NCBI GenBank assembly: GCA_945938055.1
Contig: CAMEUH010000068.1
Coordinates: 1 to 11,207, forward strand
Source of the DNA: an uncultured Eubacteriaceae bacterium
Lineage (GTDB): Bacteria; Bacillota; Clostridia; Lachnospirales; Lachnospiraceae
Length of the DNA: 11,207 nucleotides
Direction of reading: 5' to 3'
Notes under the pieces: generated by a model
Databases searched by the model: none
Seen by the model: only the letters and a program-made list of their open reading frames with translations
What the model was told of the DNA's origin: nothing
Part shown: piece by piece, positions 5,950-11,207 of the stretch
How the letters are laid out: each line of letters begins with the position of its first letter
How positions within the stretch are numbered: position 1 is the stretch's first letter
Position numbers and translations under genes: made by a program

Positions 5950-7143
5950 ATGCTTAACAAGAAATCAGTTGATGACATTAATGTTAAAGGCAAGAGAGTG
6001 TTAGTACGTGTTGACTTCAATGTACCAATCATTGATGGTAAGATTACCGATGAAAACAGACTGGTTGCTGCACTTCCAACAATTAAGAAATTAGTGGCAG
6101 ATGGTGGAAAGGTGATTCTTTGTTCCCATCTTGGAAAACCAAAGGGACCAGATGCAAACTTTACCTTAGCACCTGTAGCAAAGAGATTTTCTGAGCTGTT
6201 AGGACAGGAAGTGAAATTTGCGGCAGATGATGAGGTTGTTGGTGCAAACGCAAGAGCAGCTGTCGATGCAATGAAGGAAGGCGATGTAATTCTTCTTGAG
6301 AATACACGTTTCAGACCGGAAGAATCCAAGTGTGGTGAAGCATTCTCCAAGGATCTTGCTTCCATTTGTGATGTATTTGTAAATGATGCATTTGGTACGG
6401 CTCACAGAGCGCACTGCTCCAATGTGGGAGTAACACAGTTTGTTGATACGGCAGTAGTTGGTTACTTAATGCAGAAGGAAATTGATTTCCTTGGAAATGC
6501 TGTAAATAACCCTGTTAGACCTTTTGTTGCAATTCTGGGTGGTTCCAAGGTTTCTTCAAAGATTCCTGTTATTGAGAATCTGCTTGATAAGGTAGATACG
6601 TTAATTATTGGCGGTGGTATGGCTTATACTTTCATGGCAGCACATGGTTATCCGGTTGGTAATTCTCTTCTGGAAGAAGATTACAAGCAGTATGCACTTG
6701 ACATGGAAGAAAAGGCAAAGGCAAAGGGCGTTAAGTTATTAACTCCTGTTGATAACATTGCTGCAGATGCCTTCTCCAATGACGCTAATACAAAGGTTTG
6801 CGGACTGGGTGAGATTCCTGAAGGCTGGGAAGGTCTTGATATCGGACCGAAGACCTGCGAGCTTTTTGTGGATGCATTAAAGGATGCTAAGACGGTTGTA
6901 TGGAACGGACCGATGGGATGTTTCGAAATGCCAAATTTTGCCAAGGGTACGATTGAAGTTGCCAAGGCACTTGCAGACTTAAAGGATGCTACAACGATTA
7001 TCGGTGGCGGTGATTCTGCATCTGCAGTAAATAATCTTGGATTTGGTGATAAGATGACTCACATCTCAACCGGCGGCGGCGCTTCTCTTGAATTCCTTGA
7101 AGGAAAGGAACTTCCTGGTGTTGCAGCTGCAAACGATAAATAA
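5950..7143 (+). CDS. pgk: Phosphoglycerate kinase
   Basis: It transfers phosphate from 1,3-bisphosphoglycerate to ADP, the first ATP-making step of glycolysis, and uses the product of gap directly. The 397-residue protein has the N-domain substrate site RVDFNVP (20-26, Asp22 and Asn24), the basic-patch loop HLGKPKG (60-66), ENTRFRPEE (117-125), NDAFGTAHRAH (145-155) and GGSKVSSK (197-204). The C-terminal nucleotide domain has WNGPMGCFE (318-326), GGGDSASAV (352-360) and the STGGGASLE loop (373-381). Length and motifs are complete. AAGGAGG (5935-5941) lies eight bases before ATG. Expression must pass the long hairpin at 5841-5910 or start just before it. A stem-loop follows 25 bases after the stop codon. 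Codon bias is strong but milder than in gap. Confidence 0.97.
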   Translation: MLNKKSVDDINVKGKRVLVRVDFNVPIIDGKITDENRLVAALPTIKKLVADGGKVILCSHLGKPKGPDANFTLAPVAKRFSELLGQEVKFAADDEVVGANARAAVDAMKEGDVILLENTRFRPEESKCGEAFSKDLASICDVFVNDAFGTAHRAHCSNVGVTQFVDTAVVGYLMQKEIDFLGNAVNNPVRPFVAILGGSKVSSKIPVIENLLDKVDTLIIGGGMAYTFMAAHGYPVGNSLLEEDYKQYALDMEEKAKAKGVKLLTPVDNIAADAFSNDANTKVCGLGEIPEGWEGLDIGPKTCELFVDALKDAKTVVWNGPMGCFEMPNFAKGTIEVAKALADLKDATTIIGGGDSASAVNNLGFGDKMTHISTGGGASLEFLEGKELPGVAAANDK

Positions 7144-7158
7144 TTTTAAACAGTAAGG

Positions 7159-7205
7159 TATAATTTCATATGCGGCTGTATAGAATGGATAGTGCAGCCG
7201 CATAT
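7159..7205 (+). promoter_or_regulatory. Stem-loop with upstream TATAAT between pgk and tpiA
   Basis: The arms ATATGCGGCTG (7168-7178) and CAGCCGCATAT (7195-7205) form a perfect 11-bp stem with a 16-base loop. No solid T-tract follows (TTCATTCATTTAAT), so it is a poor terminator and more likely a message-stabilising or processing element. A perfect TATAAT at 7159-7164 lies just upstream with no good -35. If active it would start a tpiA transcript near 7170, right at the stem. Confidence 0.5.
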
Positions 7206-7218
7206 TCATTCATTTAAT

Positions 7219-7236
7219 ATGTGAAAAATTTCACAT
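7219..7236 (+). promoter_or_regulatory. Perfect 18-bp palindrome before tpiA: Rex- or CRP/FNR-type operator candidate
   Basis: ATGTGAAAAATTTCACAT has two perfect 8-bp arms around AA. Its inner part is TGTGA-N6-TCACA, the CRP-type consensus. It also matches the Rex motif TTGTGAA-N4-TTCACAA at 12 of 14 positions, the outermost pair being the only differences. Rex is a repressor that senses NADH/NAD+ and commonly controls central carbon and fermentation genes in Firmicutes, so it is the more natural candidate. The site ends 20 bases before the tpiA ATG and abuts its ribosome binding site (7244-7249). It could also fold as a small RNA hairpin. Confidence 0.5.
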
Positions 7237-7256
7237 TTATTATGGAGGGTCTGGCT

Positions 7257-8006
7257 ATGAGAAAGAAGATTATTGCAGGCAACTGGAAAATGAATAAGAC
7301 TCCGAGTGAGGCTGTAAGGCTGATTGAGGAGTTAAAACCGCTTGTGGCAAATGAGGATGTGGATGTTGTATTTTGCGTTCCGGCGATTTGTATCACAAAA
7401 GCAGTAGAAGCTGTTCAGGGTACGAATATTAAGATTGGTGCAGAAAACATGCATTTTGAAGAAAGCGGGGCTTTTACCGGTGAGATTTCTCCGGCAATGC
7501 TTGTGGATGCAGGGGTGGAATATGTAATTATCGGTCATTCAGAAAGACGCCAGTATTTTGCTGAAACGGATGAAACGGTCAATAAGAAGGTTTTAAAAGC
7601 GTTTGAACACCAGCTGACTCCGATTATCTGTTGCGGAGAGTCACTGGAACAAAGAGAACAGGGTGTTACCATTGACTGGGTGCGCATGCAGATTAAGATT
7701 GCTTTTACCGGAGTAACAGCAGAACAGGCGAAGAAGGCAGTAATTGCGTATGAGCCAATCTGGGCAATCGGAACAGGAAAGGTTGCAACCACAGAACAGG
7801 CAGAAGAGGTTTGCGCGGCGATTCGTAAGTGTATCGGGGAGATTTATGATGAAGCCACGGCAGATGCAATCCGGATTCAGTATGGAGGAAGTGTTTCAGC
7901 TTCCACAGCGGCATCGATTTTTGCAGAAAAAGACATTGATGGTGGTCTCGTTGGCGGAGCAAGCTTAAAACCGGATTTTGGGAAAATTGTAAACTATAAC
8001 AGATAG
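7257..8006 (+). CDS. tpiA: Triosephosphate isomerase
   Basis: It interconverts dihydroxyacetone phosphate and glyceraldehyde-3-phosphate, feeding gap. The 249-residue barrel protein has GNWKMN (8-13) with Asn9 and Lys11, GHSERR with the electrophile His94, AYEPIWAIGTGK with the catalytic base Glu166 and the flexible lid loop (about 169-175), YGGSV (209-213) and the phosphate-gripping DGGLVGGASL (228-237). All active-site residues are present and the length is usual. The start is ATG 7257, with GGAGGG at 7244-7249 seven bases upstream. An in-frame GTG at 7221 would add 12 residues not typical of the family and lies inside the palindrome upstream of the ribosome binding site. It is the third and last gene of the gap-pgk-tpiA block, and no phosphoglycerate mutase or enolase gene follows before the terminator. 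Confidence 0.97.
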   Translation: MRKKIIAGNWKMNKTPSEAVRLIEELKPLVANEDVDVVFCVPAICITKAVEAVQGTNIKIGAENMHFEESGAFTGEISPAMLVDAGVEYVIIGHSERRQYFAETDETVNKKVLKAFEHQLTPIICCGESLEQREQGVTIDWVRMQIKIAFTGVTAEQAKKAVIAYEPIWAIGTGKVATTEQAEEVCAAIRKCIGEIYDEATADAIRIQYGGSVSASTAASIFAEKDIDGGLVGGASLKPDFGKIVNYNR

Positions 8007-8019
8007 AAGATTGAAATGT

Positions 8020-8056
8020 GCCGGTATACCGTAAAAACGATATACCGGCTTTTTTT
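8020..8056 (+). terminator. Strong intrinsic terminator after tpiA
   Basis: GCCGGTATA (8020-8028) pairs perfectly with TATACCGGC (8041-8049). After one C-A mismatch, CGT (8030-8032) pairs with ACG (8037-8039), closing an AAAA loop. Seven Ts (8050-8056) follow immediately. It begins 13 bases after the tpiA stop codon and ends the glycolytic unit. Confidence 0.92.
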
Positions 8057-8066
8057 ACGGAAAATA

Positions 8067-8084
8067 TTTTTGTATTTACAAAAA
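8067..8084 (+). promoter_or_regulatory. Perfect 18-bp palindrome over the sbcD-like promoter -35
   Basis: TTTTTGTA (8067-8074), TT, then TACAAAAA (8077-8084) is a perfect inverted repeat with 8-bp arms. It overlaps the candidate -35 TTTACA (8075-8080), where a repressor would act. It does not match the Firmicute LexA box (CGAAC-type). The arms are mostly A and T, so chance occurrence is plausible. Confidence 0.35.
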
Positions 8085-8103
8085 GAAAATAATTGTGCAT
8101 AAT
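8075..8103 (+). promoter_or_regulatory. Putative promoter of the sbcD-like operon
   Basis: TTTACA (8075-8080, five of six) and CATAAT (8098-8103, five of six) are 17 bp apart. The predicted start is near 8110, shortly before AGGAG (8127-8131). It follows the tpiA terminator, so the repair pair is an independent transcription unit. Confidence 0.55.
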
Positions 8104-8138
8104 AATAACATTGAGATTCGTATTTTAGGAGATGTGTG

Positions 8139-9221
8139 ATGAAGATTATACATTGTGGCGACCTCCATCTGGATTCCAGAATGGAATCGGTACTGCCAAG
8201 GGAAAAAGCAAAAGAACGAAAAAATGAAATCCTGATGACATTTCTGAAAATGGTGGATTATGCCAGGAAAAACTGGGTTTCTGTTATTATGATTGCCGGT
8301 GACATGTTTGATACCAGAACCGTGTCAGCCAAGGTAAGGAATACGGTACTGGATGCAATACGTTCCAATCCGGGAATTACGTTTCTGTATCTGAAGGGAA
8401 ATCATGACAGCGACAATTTCATGGACGGAATGCCGGACAAGCCGGAAAATCTGAAGTTTTTCGGGACGGAATGGACACGCTATGAGTTTGAGGATGTGGT
8501 AATTTGTGGTGTGGAGCTGAATGAAAAGAATACGGACCGGATTTATGATTCTCTGATTCTGGATAGCAGAAGACTGAATATTGTCATGCTGCACGGACAG
8601 GAAAGCACCAGCGTAGTAAAGGATAAGGCGGAAATTATTAACCTTAAGGAACTGAAAGGAAAGAATATTGATTATCTGGCATTGGGACATGTTCATTCCT
8701 ATAAGACAGGAACGCTGGATTCAAGGGGAAGCTATGCGTACTGTGGCTGTCTGGAAGGAAGAGGCTTTGATGAGTGCGGGGAAAAAGGATTTGTGCTTTT
8801 AGAAGCGGACAGCGGAAGGCTGAGTACGCAGTTTATTCCTGCGGCGTCCCGGACATTGCATGAAAAGGTTGTGGATGTTACCGGATTGGAATCTACCATC
8901 CAGATGCTTAAAAAAGTGGAAGAAGCGGTGGAAGGCATTCCGGAAAATGCCCTTGTTAAGATTGTGCTGACCGGAAGAATTTCCATAGACACGGAGAAAG
9001 ATATCCGTTACCTGGAGCAGTTCCTTTTGGACCGTTTCTATTTTGGCAGGGTTAAGGATTTGACAAAGCTTGAGATTAAGATTGAAGAGTATCAGCATGA
9101 TGCAACCTTAAAGGGAGAGTTTATCCGGCTGGTGCTGGCATCTTCTCTGGCTGAGGAAGAAAAGCAGCAGGTAATCGTATGCGGGATTAAAGCACTTTCC
9201 GGGGAGGAACTGGACGAATGA
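8139..9221 (+). CDS. SbcD/YhaO-like DNA repair nuclease (Mre11-type metallophosphatase)
   Basis: This is the nuclease half of an Mre11-Rad50-like pair, expected to cut DNA ends or hairpins using two metal ions (normally manganese). The 360-residue product carries the calcineurin-like phosphoesterase motifs in order: GDLHLDS (7-13, Asp8 and His10), GDMFDTR (54-60, Asp55), GNHDSDN (87-93, Asn88 and His89), LHGQE (151-155, His152) and LGHVHSYK (182-189, His184 and His186). The rest, from about 240, is a smaller capping domain. The start is ATG 8139, seven bases after AGGAG (8127-8131); a GTG immediately before it would be too close. The stop codon overlaps the next start (ATGA, 9218-9221), so the two products are made together, as expected for a complex. 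The N-terminus and length fit Bacillus YhaO as well as SbcD, so no symbol is given. Confidence 0.88.
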   Translation: MKIIHCGDLHLDSRMESVLPREKAKERKNEILMTFLKMVDYARKNWVSVIMIAGDMFDTRTVSAKVRNTVLDAIRSNPGITFLYLKGNHDSDNFMDGMPDKPENLKFFGTEWTRYEFEDVVICGVELNEKNTDRIYDSLILDSRRLNIVMLHGQESTSVVKDKAEIINLKELKGKNIDYLALGHVHSYKTGTLDSRGSYAYCGCLEGRGFDECGEKGFVLLEADSGRLSTQFIPAASRTLHEKVVDVTGLESTIQMLKKVEEAVEGIPENALVKIVLTGRISIDTEKDIRYLEQFLLDRFYFGRVKDLTKLEIKIEEYQHDATLKGEFIRLVLASSLAEEEKQQVIVCGIKALSGEELDE

Positions 9222-11207
9222 AATTATTGAACTGTTACATAGAAAATTTTGGAAAACTCCATGGATACCGTCATACCTTTGAAGATGGACTGAATATTAT
9301 TCTGGAAGACAACGGATGGGGGAAGACGACCTTTGCTGCATTTGTAAAGGCAATGTTTTACGGAATGGATTATACCACGAAAAAGTCGGTGGCAGAAAAT
9401 GAGCGAAGAAGATTTCAGCCGTGGCAGGGTGGCAGTTACGGAGGATACATTGTATTTGAAATAAAAGGCAAGATATACCGGATTGAGCGGTTCTTTGGGG
9501 CAAAGGACAAGGATGATGTATACCATTTGTATGATGAAACAAGCGGAATGATAAGCAATGATTTTGGAGAGCGTCCGGGTGAGGAAATCTTCGGGATTGA
9601 TGCTTTTGCTTATGAAAGAAGTACTTTTATGCCGCAGAATGGCAGGGAATTCAGTATGAATGACAGTCTGACGGCAAAGCTGGGAAATGTTTCTGCAGAA
9701 AACGGTGATGTGGAAAGTTTCCAGAAAGCAATGGAACAGATTGAGAGCAGAATCAAATACTACAAGAAAACGGGGGAACGTGGAAGAATTGCGGAGCTGG
9801 AAAGCCAGATTGCAGGATTAAATCATGAACTTTCGCAGTTCCAGAATAAGACAGAATCTATGGAAACGCTAAAGAATAAGAAGGCGGAACTGGAAAATAA
9901 ACGAATTGAGCTGTTTAATGAATTAAAAAGCATTCGGGAGGAATTAAAAAAATCCAGTGAGTATGATGGTCTGAAAGCACGAAAATCACATTATGACATG
10001 CTGGTGAAGAATCATCTGGATGCCAAGAGCAGACTGGATGGGGCAAAATTGTTTTTTGAAAAGCCGGAACTCATGAAAGAACTGGAACAGAAGAAGGATG
10101 ATCTGGATCATCTGACGGTACTTGAAGAAAAATACCGGGATGAGAGTGAGAATTTAAAGGAACTGGAATATAGAAAACATGGCCTTACAACCCAGTATGC
10201 TGCGCATAAGAAAGCTCCGGTTGCAAGTTTTATTCTGATGCTTTTGGGGATTGTTGCCGCAGGATGCGGAATCTTTTTGTGGGTAATGGATGGAAATCTT
10301 TATCTTCCGGCAGCGTGCGCAGCTGGGGGCGTTTTGATGTTTCTGATAGGAATGATTACCTGGATTGCCGGAAATGGTAAGGCAAAGCGTGAGTATACGG
10401 CAAAAATTGGCGAAGTCGATGAACTGATTGACTGTTCCAGAATTGCCTTAAGGGAATATACGTTAAAGAGAGAACAGGCAAGAAAAAGTCTGGAGAATTT
10501 CGTAAAAGCGTTTCAGGTGGAGCAGCCGGAAAATTTATTAAAATCCCTGACGGAGATTGAGGGAAAGATTCGGGAATATGAAAAATTTTCCGAGATGGAT
10601 GTGAAAGCAAGGGAAGAACTTTCTGCATTTGAGGCAGAAAATGAGATGGATAAAATCCGTGGTCTTTCTGTTCCGCATTATTCCATGGGAGAACTTCAGA
10701 AAAGGGAAGTCCGTGTTAATAATGCATTAATGAGCATCATGGAAGAGAAAAATGGAATTGTCCGGAGAATGGATGCCATTTCGAATGAGGATGAGGATGA
10801 AAATGATCTGATTCAGGCAAGGGAACGTCTTCAGGAAGAATTAAAGGAGAGTGTCCATCATTTTGAAATTCTTTCCATGACAAAAGAAATGTTAAGTACC
10901 GCAAATGACCAGTTTAAGACCCGGTATATTAAAAAGATGAAAGATGCATTCCAGTATTATGTAAAGATGCTTTATGGAATGGAACTGGAAAATGTATCGG
11001 TTGATATTGATTTAAATGTAACCATAGAGGATTATGGCGTCAGGAGAAATCTGGATTATTACAGTACCGGAATGCATGACATGCTTTTGCTGTGTACCAG
11101 ATTTGCATTGGTTACGGCGATGTTTCCGCAAGAACAGCCATTTCTGATTCTGGATGACCCGTTTGTAAATCTGGATGGAACACGCATGAAGAATGGAATG
11201 GATTTTC
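9218..11207 (+). CDS. SbcC/YhaN-like coiled-coil ATPase with central membrane hairpin, 3' end cut off
   Basis: This is the ATPase partner of the upstream nuclease and reads 663 codons from ATG 9218 to the window edge without a stop. Residues 1-95 form the ABC-type N-lobe, with a P-loop EDNGWGKTT (30-38) in which the usual first glycine is glutamate. A coiled coil runs from about 165 to 330, rich in Glu, Lys and Leu. Two strongly hydrophobic helices (about 335-356 and 362-385) follow, then a second coil to about 580. The C-lobe shows a degenerate signature YYSTGMHDML (614-623) and Walker B FLILDDPF plus D-loop VNLD (642-653). Little beyond the D-loop region is probably missing. No CxxC zinc hook is present. 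The membrane hairpin at the coil apex is the layout of Bacillus YhaN rather than E. coli SbcC. The ATGA overlap with the nuclease gene implies translational coupling. Confidence 0.85.
   Translation, partial: MKLLNCYIENFGKLHGYRHTFEDGLNIILEDNGWGKTTFAAFVKAMFYGMDYTTKKSVAENERRRFQPWQGGSYGGYIVFEIKGKIYRIERFFGAKDKDDVYHLYDETSGMISNDFGERPGEEIFGIDAFAYERSTFMPQNGREFSMNDSLTAKLGNVSAENGDVESFQKAMEQIESRIKYYKKTGERGRIAELESQIAGLNHELSQFQNKTESMETLKNKKAELENKRIELFNELKSIREELKKSSEYDGLKARKSHYDMLVKNHLDAKSRLDGAKLFFEKPELMKELEQKKDDLDHLTVLEEKYRDESENLKELEYRKHGLTTQYAAHKKAPVASFILMLLGIVAAGCGIFLWVMDGNLYLPAACAAGGVLMFLIGMITWIAGNGKAKREYTAKIGEVDELIDCSRIALREYTLKREQARKSLENFVKAFQVEQPENLLKSLTEIEGKIREYEKFSEMDVKAREELSAFEAENEMDKIRGLSVPHYSMGELQKREVRVNNALMSIMEEKNGIVRRMDAISNEDEDENDLIQARERLQEELKESVHHFEILSMTKEMLSTANDQFKTRYIKKMKDAFQYYVKMLYGMELENVSVDIDLNVTIEDYGVRRNLDYYSTGMHDMLLLCTRFALVTAMFPQEQPFLILDDPFVNLDGTRMKNGMDF

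Noticed and set aside
7221..7256. GTG start adding 12 residues to triosephosphate isomerase
   Set aside because: It lies inside the palindrome and upstream of GGAGGG 7244-7249, and the family begins just before the GNWKMN motif, as it does from ATG 7257.
8136..8138. GTG start one codon before the sbcD-like ATG
   Set aside because: It is only four bases from AGGAG and gives an unlikely Met-Met start; ATG 8139 has better spacing.
1..11207. Defence island, mobile element, CRISPR array or novel multi-gene system
   Set aside because: No repeats with spacers, transposase, integrase, phage or toxin-antitoxin genes are visible; all genes belong to recognised core families.

Overview
The window reads as ordinary core chromosome from a moderately AT-rich, Gram-positive anaerobe. 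It most resembles Clostridia of the Lachnospiraceae type. This is inferred from AGGAGG-type ribosome binding sites before nearly every gene, the protein family signatures, a SpoVB-type flippase and a YhaO/YhaN-like repair pair. No mobile element, CRISPR array, tRNA or rRNA gene was seen.

Layout: (1) Positions 1-792, minus strand: the N-terminal half of a SpoVB/MurJ-type polysaccharide (lipid) flippase that runs off the left edge. (2) A 132-bp divergent promoter region. (3) Positions 925-3179, plus strand: a two-gene unit of a NifS/IscS-family cysteine desulfurase and the tRNA 2-thiouridylase MnmA, 11 bases apart. The first supplies persulfide sulfur and the second places it on tRNA wobble uridine. 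(4) Positions 3263-4576: a single cytoplasmic GH13 alpha-glucan-acting enzyme with its own extended -10 promoter. (5) Positions 4777-8006: the triose-phosphate block gap, pgk, tpiA (lower glycolysis), closed by a strong intrinsic terminator at 8020-8056. (6) Positions 8139-11207: an SbcD/YhaO-like Mre11-type nuclease, translationally coupled by an ATGA overlap to an SbcC/YhaN-like coiled-coil ATPase that is cut by the right edge.

The two edge genes have no stop codon (left) or end (right) inside the window and were read by hand translation.

I found no new multi-gene system. The most interesting material is non-coding. A very long imperfect hairpin followed by a short T-tract lies between gap and pgk. 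A second stem-loop lies between pgk and tpiA. A perfect 18-bp palindrome containing TGTGA-N6-TCACA (Rex/CRP-like) sits just before tpiA, and a weaker Rex-like site lies just past the gap promoter. Another 18-bp palindrome covers the -35 of the sbcD-like promoter. Together they suggest that gap, pgk and tpiA are tuned separately, possibly by redox state (NADH/NAD+ through Rex). The other point of interest is that the SbcC-like ATPase has a two-helix membrane hairpin where Rad50/SbcC proteins carry a zinc hook.
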